Assembly (NCBI GenBank): GCA_032433595.1 | Contig: JASWJB010000443.1 | Location: 1 to 28,009 of the forward strand | Direction of reading: 5' to 3' | DNA length: 28,009 bases | Origin: Conoideocrella luteorostrata | Taxonomy: Eukaryota > Ascomycota > Sordariomycetes > Hypocreales > Clavicipitaceae | Part shown: positions 1 to 9,283 of the stretch, piece after piece | How the letters are laid out: each line of letters begins with the position of its first letter | Position numbering within the stretch: the stretch's first letter is position 1 | Notes under the pieces: model-generated | The model's database searches: none | The model's input: only the letters and a program-made list of their open reading frames with translations | What the model was told of the DNA's origin: nothing | Translations under genes and position numbers: made by a program

Positions 1-290
1 CGCTGTTACCCCGCAGCGAAGAGTTTGCTAGCTGCATGCTATACTCCTCCCATAGGCTGAGGTGCGTCACTAGACTCACGACATCACGTGGCTTCTGAAT
101 GCCCTCACAAGCAGTAATCTCTGACAGAGAAATTATGCCAGCCTTTTCCATGGCAGGAAAAGCCCGCCTCGCAAATTCGCGGTGCACGCGACTATAGCGA
201 TACTGTTTTTGTTTCGTGGGTTTGGCATTTTGCTCGAGGGGCATGTGATGTTGAAGGTCAGTGGTGCGAATATCCTCAAGTCGAGAAACA
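1..290 (-). mobile_element. Ty3/gypsy-like reverse transcriptase fragment (relic)
   Basis: On the minus strand a frame stays open from about position 290 to the window edge. Between roughly 285 and 110 it reads like the start of a Ty3/gypsy reverse transcriptase: a TTDLQHH block, then PLEQNAKPTKQKQYRYS, then REFARRAFPAMEKAGII. This matches the family pattern of an acidic/His start, 'AKP..Q..YR.S' and 'ME.AGII'. Beyond AGII (below about 110) the expected 'S.W..P....KK' continuation is not recognisable, and I see no LTR, primer-binding site, protease or integrase nearby. I therefore call a short retrotransposon relic cut by the window edge. Similarity is judged by eye only and chance resemblance is possible. 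Confidence 0.42.
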
Positions 291-1460
291 AAACAGGATG
301 GGAAGATCCGACCAGCTCATAAGCACCGTTTCAGATTCAAACAATTAGAGAGTCACTTCGATAAACACCCCCCCAAGACTTGGGAAGAGGTTTTGGTGTT
401 AATTTACCTCTCCCAAGGAAAGGAGAAATGGTCGTCCCAAGTTTCAGAGGCGGCATTGTGATCATCCACATACAAGAGTACTGGATGAAACCTCTGGATG
501 GAAATTTGGTGGTGCGGAAAATCCACATTGATGACCTGAAGCCTTGCGTGGCCCGAGAATAGAACCTCCAGCCCCCATGATTGAACACCTGGGACTTGAC
601 AGATTATGATGTTACCAGGACGGACAAGGAGGACCTGGAATCGCTCAAAATATCGATTTGCGCAATTGAGTCATTGAGCGCGAACTCGGCTTGACGTGTG
701 CAGAACTCCTTTTATTCTCTCGGCGGTTAAGCCGGAGCACGTAGGAATTGCCAAGTATATACAGTATGCGACTAAGCCAGAGCCTTCCAACGCAGGTTTT
801 TCGTAATTGATCAAGATTCGGCAAGCTAGCTAAATTATCCATATATGTACACTTGCGCCACTTCACAACCTTCAGTGTAAGTTCATATTACATAGACCTG
901 AGAAAAATAGCTGAGTTCCATGCTCACGTCGTCTTTTCCGAGAAGAACTTCGGGAGCGCTAATCCTTCAACCAAAGCTAGCATCACGTCTCGGCGACTGC
1001 AGCATGGCCTGCAGCTAGATAAATAAGGTTTTTTTTTTTTTTTTTTGGCTTGGGGTAAATGATGCTAGCATTTTTCAGGGTTTCCAATTGCATTGACTCA
1101 AAGTATCGAAGGAAGAAACTCGATTTACTTCTCTCCGGACCCACGTAGCGACAAGCTGCTCGGACTCACATGGTGTCACGAGCGATTACTAGGCTCCGCC
1201 GCTCGGCAATACACCACAAATGAGTCCGGTAACGGCAGCTAAGGACGCGCACCCCTGGTTCATATTACCTAGTCCCATGACATATGTACGCCTTTTCCAA
1301 GTTTTTTTTATTTTTATTTTTTTTCTCGAACGTTTCACCGCGGTGTAGTTGATTCACGATAGCCACCACTGTGAGCTGAGGTATTCATCCGTCAAGTCTT
1401 TCTGGAACAGATATTCTAACATGCATCAAAGGTAAAGTTGTATTTACAGAACTAGCAGCT
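291..1460. other. Gene-free stretch upstream of the aldehyde dehydrogenase
   Basis: No recognisable gene was found on either strand. Short open frames at 261-562 (+) and 645-866 (-) match no family I know. The stretch holds an 18-base T run at 1029-1046 and a T/A-rich run at about 1303-1324. Such pyrimidine tracts are common in fungal promoters, so the last few hundred bases probably serve as promoter and 5' leader for the gene starting at 1461. No clear TATA box or operator can be assigned. Confidence 0.5.
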
Positions 1461-3201
1461 ATGCCTTCAAACGAAAATTACCACAAAAATGCAATTTCCA
1501 AGGTTGGTGCGCCATCCCAACAAGGTCACCGGTCGAACTAACATTGGCATGACAGCTCAATAACGGCGGTCTCTTCATCCAAGATGCGTTCATTGACGGC
1601 AATTGGGTGCCTAAAAGTCTGAAATTTGAAGTATACGGTATGGAGTCCTTGACTCGACTGACTTGGGACATTACGTGAAATTGCTAATCAAGAGCTCAAA
1701 AGAGCCTTCCACTGCTACTGTCCTAGGTTCGGTTGCCTCTTGCGACGTCAACGATTTCCGGCAAGCAATACAAAGTGCAAGCTCAGCCCAGTCCAAGTTT
1801 TTCGAAAGCACAACCGCAGTGGGACGAGGAGCGTTGCTAAAAAGGTGGCACGACCTCATCATGGCTAATAAAGATGACCGTATGCCGTAGATCACTCTAT
1901 CTTTTATTTTCCGGACAATTGCTAATACATGTTTCGGCCAGTTGCCACTATTCTCTCTCTCGAAAATGGAAAAACCCTGTCCGAAGCTTCAGGTGAAGTT
2001 GGCTACGCTGCAAGCTTCATTGCCTGGTTTGCTGAGGAAGCCACCAGATCTTACGGTGTTACTATCCCCTCGTCGTCACCGAATACTTCACTCATGACCA
2101 TCCACGAGCCTGTTGGAGTGTGCGGAATCATAACACCGTGGAACTTCCCAGCCGCCATGATCACCCGAAAAGTCGCGCCTGCGTTAGCCGCTGGATGCTC
2201 AGTTGTCATCAAGCCACCAAGCGAGACACCCTTTTCGTGTCTTGCCTTGACTAAATTAGCAGTTGATGCTGGCCTTCCCCCTGCCATCATTCAAGTGTGC
2301 CCAACGAAGGATCGTGCCGCAGCTACCGAGTTGGCTAAAGACCCGTTAGTGAAAAAGATCTCTTTTACTGGCTCCACGAATGTTGGCAAGATGCTGGCAA
2401 AACTTAGCGCGGAAACATTGAAGAAGGTCAGCTTGGAGCTTGGTGGGAATGCGCCGTTCATCGTATTCAATGATGCAGACGTGGATCTTGCGGTGGAGGG
2501 TGCAATGTTCTGCAAGTTTCGGTGTTCTGGACAGACATGTGTCTGGTAGGTTGGCTCGATTTGGACACCATTCTTCGTTTCTCGCATACTGACTTTGTTG
2601 TTCCTTTAGCGCCAATCGCTTTTATGTCCAATCTGGTATTTCGAAATCGTTCACCGAAAAGCTTGTCGAAAAGGTGAGGGCCTTGCAGTTGGGCCCTGGC
2701 CTGGATCCGAAGACAACTCAAGGCCCACTCGTCAATAAAGCGGCAGTAAACAAAGTCCGGGAGCATATCACGGATGCCACTTCTAAGGGGGCTAAGATTG
2801 AATATGGCGACACGGCGTATGGTTCAGATGGGTTTTTCCACCAGCCTACTGTGCTTTCAGGAGTCCGTCAAGACATGCAAGTGGCAAAGGAAGAGACCTT
2901 TGGTCCCTTGGCTCCTATAATAGTATTTGAAGATGAGGAGGAAGCCATTCGCCTGGCAAACGATACGGAGTTTGGTTTAGCCGGCTACTTTTACTCCAAG
3001 GATGTGAGTCGCGTCATGCGCGTTGCGCAAAAGCTGCAAGTTGGCATGGTTGGAGCGAATACCGGCAAAATTAGCGCAGCGGAAGCACCTTTTGGGGGCA
3101 TAAAGGAAAGTGGATATGGTAAAGAAGGTAGTCTTTATGGTTTGCGGGAATATCAAATCACAAAGAGCATCACGATTGGGAACATAAACTCGACTACTTG
3201 A
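1461..3201 (+). CDS. Succinate-semialdehyde dehydrogenase-like aldehyde dehydrogenase, 5 exons
   Basis: Predicted NAD(P)-dependent aldehyde dehydrogenase of the GabD/SSADH branch, which oxidises succinate semialdehyde to succinate in the GABA shunt; the true substrate is unproven. Exons by hand: 1461-1502, 1556-1630, 1693-1879, 1942-2545, 2610-3201. They sum to 1500 nt, giving 499 aa, a normal length for the family. Visible hallmarks are TPWNFP, the cofactor motif FTGSTNVG, catalytic Glu267 in LELGGN, catalytic Cys301 in SGQTC, spaced 34 residues apart as in GabD, and PFGGIKESGYG near the C-terminus. Intron 1 (1503-1555) has an AACTAAC branch site. The exon 2/3 junction is the weak point: the only in-phase GT-AG intron I find removes about four residues that relatives usually have ('VYxP'). 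It converges on the minus-strand gene ending at 3463. Seems intact, though divergent. Confidence 0.88.
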
Positions 3202-3462
3202 GAGGCTGATATATAGCTAGATATGTTTTCGTGCCGGTCAATGGTTATATCCATCAGAAGTATCAAGAAAAAATGAAGAAAAAAAAAACACAAATGTACA
3301 CGGTTTCGAAAAATGTGACCTTCAGATGAGCAGGCGTTGTGCTGCAAGCATTTCTTAAAATATATCTTGCCACTCATTGTTAAAGCAGAAGGCCTCCCGA
3401 GTTTGCATATTATCAGCATCACTGCCATTTTGGTCACGTTCACCTCGACATGGCTAGTAACA

Positions 3463-4644
3463 TTAGGCGTCCCTCCTAAACTCCGCGCCAAATCCGCGAT
3501 CTTGCACCTCATCCGGATGTATACCACTCTGGTCCTCATAAAAGACCAACGCTCGTGCCTCTATGCTCCAGCGCGGCTCGCTGTCGCTGTACTGTTCATC
3601 GATAAAAGCCGAGTGCAGCACTTGACCGAGGCAAGCGCGGTCGGCGCTGTCGAACTGCTTAAAAACAAGGGGCTCGTCTGGTCGCTGCGCATGTTTGTAG
3701 TACCATGTGTGACTGGAGTTATGCCGCACCGCTAGGTTGGAGGTTTTCACTCCATCAGTTAGCACAACGTCGATGCGGACCAGATCAGCAGGAGCTTGCG
3801 TTCGGATATCCGTGATGGCAAGCGGGTCTTTGAATACGGTGCGGAGGGGGCGCCAGATCTATCGTGATAGTGAGGAAAGGTTAGTGGATACGCGGATATT
3901 GGAGAAAGCTGTAGAAACGATGGGGATTGCGAACGTTTATTATCTGGAATCGCTGCTTCATCCTCGAGTCGACTTCGTCTGAGCCAAACGCCTGGCGAAC
4001 GTGCTCTTTGACTTGGTTCCAGGACTGATCAACGTGCACTTTGTAGGCTTGGTGATGCACCTTGTCTCTTCCCCCAAGAGCTTGAGGGTTGTTTCCGTGG
4101 CTGACACGGCGAAGGTGGTTGAAGACGTGCACAAGCGAGGCGCCAGTCCTGTGATTTCGGCAGGTATAAGTACATGACCATGTCAAACAGCGCCAAATAA
4201 ACTTACAATTTCTGGATCAAATCAGCCGTCTCTGGGTAGTACCTGAGCTTGATCTCCTCCTCCGTCATACCCATAATGTCTTTCTCAACGGCGCTGCTGT
4301 GGTCAACGTAGCAAAAGGCGCTGGTATCGAGCTTGAAGTCGGCCTTGCGACCTGTAACATCATGCACCGTCATTCTCTTGGCATCATCGAGCTCATCATA
4401 GCCGTTGGGGCTCCTAAAGACAATTAATCAGCTGAGCCGGCATCGGAAGTTTACATTTGGAGACAACCTACGCAAGACTCCTGCTTTCGTTCAAACGCTG
4501 GGGCGTGCATGCGCCGTCCAAGTAATGAAAGATGCCAGCAACATATCGGCCGGTAGGGCCATGTCCAGATATCCCATAATCGATCTCAGCCTTGGAAGCA
4601 TTGGGGATTTGACTAACGAGTGTGTGGATTTTGGCAGCGGCCAT
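3463..4644 (-). CDS. AsaB/CmcJ/GA4-desaturase-family oxidoreductase, 4 exons
   Basis: Reading the minus strand gives exons 4644-4472, 4413-4207, 4148-3935 and 3858-3463, summing to 990 nt (329 aa). All three introns (4471-4414, 4206-4149, 3934-3859) have GT-AG ends; the last has a CACTAAC branch site. The protein resembles the fungal hydroxylase/desaturase family that includes AsaB and GA4 desaturase and was originally annotated as CmcJ-like. Visible blocks are FHYLDGA, MTVHDVTGRK, LVHVFNHLRR, KVHVDQSW (about residues 163-170), RFQIIN-IWRPL spanning intron 3, HTWYYKHAQRPDEP, FKQFDS, HSAFID and SIEARALVFYED. H165-x-D167 could be metal ligands of an iron/2-oxoglutarate fold (inference). Relatives often sit in secondary-metabolite clusters; no backbone synthase is in this window. 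The start is the first ATG in frame. Substrate unknown. Confidence 0.85.
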
Positions 4645-5578
4645 TTCGATGGATTCAGCAAGCTTGTGAGGTACTATAAGCACAAGGGAACAAAAATCTG
4701 GTTCAAAAGTCCACAGCTTCGTTTCAATTTATAAGCAACGATAAATAACACACAGCATTGAAACGAATGCAGAGCAGACCATTTTATAGACGTGCTCCCT
4801 CTTATCGCTCCGTGAATTAAGTGGCGTCACCTCACCACTCGAATAATCCTAGCCAATCACAGCAACTTCCGAGATAAAACATACTCCAGCAACGCTAAAT
4901 TTACGGCCCAATAAAAGACGGATACGAAACCGAGACCAATGAGACAAGGATACGAAACCGAGGACCCGCACCTCGCTCGGTTTTATCTACCCGTAGATCG
5001 ACCACAATAACTACGGAGTACTTATTTCGGATTCGCTTTCAAAAGACCAATAGCAGCAACCCTTTTACCACGTAAGATCATGCGAATCCTCTAGCAGGCT
5101 GACGCGTCCGTCTTTATACCTGGTAGCTCCGAGCCTGAGACATTTGCCCGGCCTGTTTCAATAGTAGCGGCGCTTTCCGGTTTTGAGCATATCGTTAAGT
5201 CATCAGACGTCGGGGCAGGCATGTATGTCTCATGGTGTGCATCTAGGCGGGGCAAATCAGAAAGCTGATTAGGTATGAAGCATGGCTAAACATAACCCTT
5301 TTGCTTGCGCTCTGCTAAGAGGGGGCTTAGACTAGTGAACGCCGGCAGTTGACATTAGTCTTCACCCGCCTAGGTGTCCCATCACTGCGGAGCAGAGGCA
5401 ATTGCGAATACAAATGTACTTTCGTAAACCTAATTTCGCTTTTTTTTTCTTAAATACCCGGCCCCGAACTTCTTACCGTGTTGCTGATCGCAAATCTACG
5501 ATTTTGTGCGTCTTGCGAGCAAAATCCATTTGCACTCTTAAGAGCTGCCTCCTCGAAAACAAAGAAGACATATCCACC
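4645..5578. promoter_or_regulatory. Divergent intergenic region between AsaB-like gene and DUF7702-like gene
   Basis: The genes on either side are transcribed away from this 934-bp stretch, so it must hold both promoters. It contains two exact 15-bp direct repeats GGATACGAAACCGAG at 4920-4934 and 4948-4962, followed by the reversed half CTCGGTTT at 4976-4983. A T-rich tract lies at 5441-5449 in the likely leader of the right-hand gene. No TATA box is clear. I recognise no coding sequence here; the frame open from 5402 upstream of the 5579 ATG looks like leader. Confidence 0.55.
4920..4983. repeat. Two 15-bp direct repeats plus an inverted half copy
   Basis: GGATACGAAACCGAG occurs twice, 28 bp start to start, and AAACCGAG recurs in reverse orientation 13 bp after the second copy, so the second copy could pair with it as a hairpin stem. 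Seen directly in sequence. The position inside a divergent promoter suggests a protein-binding site, but the function is unknown. Confidence 0.7.
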
Positions 5579-6464
5579 ATGAGCGCCTTTAATTCCATGG
5601 AACTGCCATCGCCCCCTTCTGCAAATATTGCCAATCTTGCGATAGCCAGCACCGTTTTTCACGGGCTTTTATTCCCTCCATCGCTTTGGATCGCGTGGAA
5701 ACACGGCAAAGCTGGACTTGTTTGCTGGCCTATTCTTTTGTCCTACTTCCCCCTCCGATTTACGTCTGATGCGTATCAGATTTACCATCGCAATGAGCCT
5801 AGCACGCCAAACGTTGTTAGTATCATGACCAACGCTGGCTGTCTGGCATGTTTATCGCTAGCGCTCTTCGGTGTCGTCTATGAGGCGTATGTATTGTCTG
5901 TCATTGGTGTCATGAAAGAACCCTGCTGACGATGTATCTCTAACCAGAAACATAATCCTGCCTCTCCCCCCTCAGAGGTGGAAAGAAAAGATCATCTTAG
6001 CAACGAAACATCTGGTGAACACAGCCGGCATCACTATGGCGACGTATGGAGGTTCACCGAGTGCCTCTAATCCGGGAGGGGTTCAAAACTCGACATTGAA
6101 CAAACTTGGGAACATTCTAATGCTTGCGGCTATTTTATCTCTGTGCTGGTGGATATGGCCGACGGGTAAACGAGTATTCAGCTCAAGATCCCACCCTAAC
6201 TACCAACCAGCCAAGGCATTGCTTATTACTGCCGGCGCTGCGTTGCCCTTCCAATTAGTTCGGCTTACTTACAACAGCACTTACGCCTTCATCAGAATAC
6301 CCAGCCTAGACCCTGATATGGGAAGCTTTGAGACCCGTTTGGTTTTGATATTTGGTACACAACTGATTGTAACGATGGTGCTGATTGGGGGAGGTTGGCT
6401 AAGCCAATGCGCCATATCTCCATCTAAAGGGCTACAGCGACCGGTATGCTTGGATGATGTTTGA
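5579..6464 (+). CDS. DUF7702-like multi-pass membrane protein, 2 exons
   Basis: Exons 5579-5886 and 5948-6464 (825 nt, 274 aa) are joined by an intron at 5887-5947 with donor GTATGT. The start is chosen because CCACCATGAGC is a strong fungal context and the family-like sequence begins just after it; an in-frame ATG at 5402 is possible but lies in low-similarity sequence. Several hydrophobic stretches suggest about six to seven membrane spans, for example near residues 15-35, 40-60, 80-105, the stretch LGNILMLAAILSLCWWIW, the segment around ALLITAGAALPFQL, and LVLIFGTQLIVTMVLIGGGW near the end. The pattern (WKHGKAGLVCW early, PYQP-like KALL and FQLVRL..YN late) resembles the fungal DUF7702 family of unknown function. 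It is likely an integral membrane protein. No function can be assigned. Confidence 0.75.
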
Positions 6465-6713
6465 GCCATAATACTCCATGAGTGTATAAAATGGGAGAGT
6501 CTGGATCAGAAGGGACAATACAGTTGACTTTGGCTGATACTTGCTATTTCGGGAACTGGTATTTTACAACATAGTTGGCAATTGCGGGTTAGCTGGATAC
6601 TCAGAGAGAGCAGATTTGTCTAGTGCAATATGGTACGGAGATCTATTATAACTCGAATCGTAGAGAATCATCTCAACGTTAATTTGTGCAGTACTGCGTA
6701 AATAGAGGACGTA

Positions 6714-6917
6714 TGTCACAAGTGAGCAGCTATGGAAGTCGGGTCTCTAAGCCGTGGAAAATTGTCCTTTATTTCTATCTAATTGACGGGGAATTTGACT
6801 ACTATTTATCTCTGCGATATGCCTCTTCTTCTGGATTCATTTCATTTCATTGATTCTGACGATATCGTGGGCTTCCGGTAATGCTTACCGTTTCCGGTAA
6901 TGTAAAATTCGGAGCTT
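6714..6917 (+). repeat. Dispersed 165-bp repeat, copy 1, ending in a short 19-bp tandem array
   Basis: Positions 6714-6878 align end to end with 24252-24416 in the same orientation. By hand I count about 10 substitutions and two single-base gaps, or about 93% identity. The core GAATTTGACTACTATTTATC with the following CTCTGCGATATGCC is identical in both. The right end starts a 19-bp tandem (units near 6861, 6880, 6899 with a CCGTTTCCGG core) that is longer in copy 2. The reading frames of the two copies are not conserved, so the element is probably non-coding. Family unknown; no terminal inverted repeat or target duplication was evident. Confidence 0.85.
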
Positions 6918-6963
6918 TGCATTGCGCCGTTTTGTCCATTCACCACATCCTTTTTCCCTCAAC

Positions 6964-7809
6964 ATGATCAGCCTCGGTGTCAAATCTGCTGGTCTTGTAA
7001 AACCCAGTGAGAAAGTCCATACTCCTGCCCACCCTACACGGCTTTTTTTGCTAAGCTAATGTGGATCTTCAAGGCTTAATAACGACACCATTGTATTCCG
7101 CGGCAATGCCGACGAGTCTGCTGGACAAGTGCTGAAGGGCGTCATTGTGCTCAGTCTTTAATTCGCTAGTCTCAATGACCATCAAGTCTACTTACGCTTG
7201 TTAGCTATACTAGAAGTTCCTGATGGCACTACTAGTATACGACATAAGCTACAGGAATGTTTTCGCAGTACGAAGACCAGAACAACAGAGATTATTTTAG
7301 AGTATCTGGGATGCCGACAATTCCACTCAAAAAGCGAACCCCTCCCCTCAACGGTCAAAGACAACACATATCCTTTTGAGTTCTCTTTTCCAAGCTATTT
7401 GGATGAAAGCATTCAGGGCATACCAGAAATGTCCTTGAAATACCGTGTCGATGTTACCGTCTTAGGTGAGGGCCTACCAATTCTTTACTCTCGCAAGACT
7501 CTTCGGATCATTCGCACGCCGGCGTTAGATACTCTCGAACCATTGCAAGGCATAGGTGGAGGAAGTACCTGGGATAATAAGCTTAGGCATCATATTGATG
7601 TATTTCCAAAAGCGGTAAGGTTTGGTGGAAAAATCCAGTTGAGCGTGCAAGTGTGCCCTCTGGTGATGGGACTTAAATTCGGAGACATTAAAACAAGATA
7701 TTGGAAATTCGAGACAATGTGTACTTGTTGGAAATTAGGTTTGATACTGCTAGCCGACCGAATAGTGCCTTTCTCGAGCGTTGATGTGGTATTTCTAAGG
7801 ACAAGATGA
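6964..7809 (+). pseudogene. Arrestin-like (N-domain) protein, decayed and 3'-truncated
   Basis: From about 7075 the + strand reads LNNDTIVFRGNADESAG and then QVLKGVIVLSL, typical of the first strands of fungal arrestin-related adaptors. A TAA stop follows and the frame is lost through about 7200. From 7321 onward an open frame carries strong arrestin features: YPFEFSFP, GIPEMSLKYRVDVTVLGEG, LRIIRTPALDTLEP, STWDNKLRHHIDVFPKAV, FGGKIQLSVQVCPLVMGLKFG. After about 7690 the similarity fades, and the arrestin C-domain and PY motifs expected in relatives are missing. Arrestin-related adaptors recruit ubiquitin ligases to membrane transporters for endocytosis. The ATG at 6964 is only a guess for the original start. 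A complex intron pattern could rescue part of it, but stops plus the missing C-terminus favour a relic. Confidence 0.68.
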
Positions 7810-9283
7810 CTGGCTTACCTAGGTGCCGCTTTTGTTCAAATTACTAGTACCCGTCTGATGCTGGTAGCAGCCTAGGCTGATGTTACCGGCACTTGTGTGA
7901 TGCTGGTAACCGCGGATGCGGCGCCTCTTAGCGAATGTGGACTCCTGCAGAAGGTGGTGGTAACCCACCCCCCTTTTTAGGATTCGCTGGCCATCTGTCA
8001 GGTTACGTATATCGGTGATAGTTGCAGCATTGCAAACCCGCTCACACCCAGATGGGCCTTTAACGCGTGTGGCTGTGCTGTTGGCAACATGACACCAACC
8101 TCTCCAGGGGTCAACTGGTTGGTTGTGAACGTTCCATCTAAATCGGTCTGTAGCGCAAATACGAATCGAAATCGGTGTCCCGATCATCACTCTCGATGTA
8201 GGGGGATCATTGTGGGCCTTGTTTTAGATATCCAACCGAGAACGTCCTCAATGAGCTGCTTTAAGCCACTCAATCGTAAAGGCGACCAAGCGCCAGCTCC
8301 CCTCTGACCATCAGACACTTCGGGGAGTGGGTGCTTGCGCGGCTCACATGGCGGGCAGAGTGCGCCACAGCGCTCGCTTGACAATTTGCTAGACGACCGC
8401 TTGGCGCTGACAACATCGTAAAAGCTACAGCCTGGGGCAGCTGGGGTCACTTGACAACTACTGAGTGGGCGAGGCAACTTCACCTTCATCTTACCTCTCC
8501 CCTGGCAGATCAGCTGTAAGTGGACATCGTAGTTGCCGTGGCTTGTGCACACCACTAGTGGTCATTAGCGTTTGATAAATTTAACATTGTGCTCCAAGGC
8601 TAACATAATAATACGATCCTTCTACAAATTGCTTCAACTATTTCTCAAACTTTTTTTGCAGTTCAGCAATAACAATGGTGGGGTAAAACCCGGTCGCGTT
8701 GTGGTGAGCCACCAACAGGCGCGTTGCGTAGATTGGGAACGGCTGATAGGATTCGCATAGCAGAACCAAACTTCACCCTCCAAATTATTTTGACAGCATC
8801 AGTGGCACCGGAACTAGGGACAGCCAATCGACAAGACTTGTTCAGAAGATTTTTTTGTCGCAAGTCACGTGGCGCGTACGTAATCTTTTCAGGTGCCAAA
8901 GCAAGGCGTCGATTAGTTACCTTGTTTCTAATAATAGCTGTGCTGGGCCTGGAAATGGGTTTGCAGAGCAATTAGCCGAGCCACACACTAACAAGTGTGA
9001 TAAACTCTTCGTGCCGCCGGCTTGTCTGAGCCTGGAAGATTGCGCAAGGGTTGATAGGGCGTCGTGACGCCAGATTAAAGACATTCAAGAGTTTCTGCTA
9101 GGCAACAGCCTGCCAAGCTTCAATCGAACGCGGAGTAAGACGCCGTGTTATTACCCTCGAGAATCATCAAAGCTTTGAAAGCACGCTATAGCTTCTCCGG
9201 GTCAGCTACAGCAAATTGCGGAACAACTTCTATTGCACGATTGCTACTGCGTGTCTTATATCGCCATCTTTGGTTGCTCTGCC
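7810..9283. other. Gene-poor stretch before nudF
   Basis: I recognise no gene in this 1.47 kb. Open frames of 60-123 codons exist on both strands (for example 8187-8555 minus), but they show no family motifs. Near 7855-7915 a short phrase GATGCTGGTA is repeated 46 bp apart, suggesting old local duplication. The last 200-300 bp should contain the nudF promoter and leader. The rest may be decayed transposon or gene sequence that I cannot identify. Confidence 0.5.

Noticed and set aside
380..562. Plus-strand phrase NLVVRKIHIDDLKPCVARE resembling the tail of a retrotransposon integrase
   Set aside because: Only about 20 residues are suggestive, on the opposite strand to the RT fragment, and no integrase core is nearby.
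5402..5578. Upstream ATG of the DUF7702-like gene
   Set aside because: The added 59 residues show no family similarity, and the ATG at 5579 has a far better context and position.
8187..8555. Minus-strand open frame of 122 codons
   Set aside because: No recognisable motif, no splice context, and no supporting neighbour; probably chance in a gene-poor stretch.
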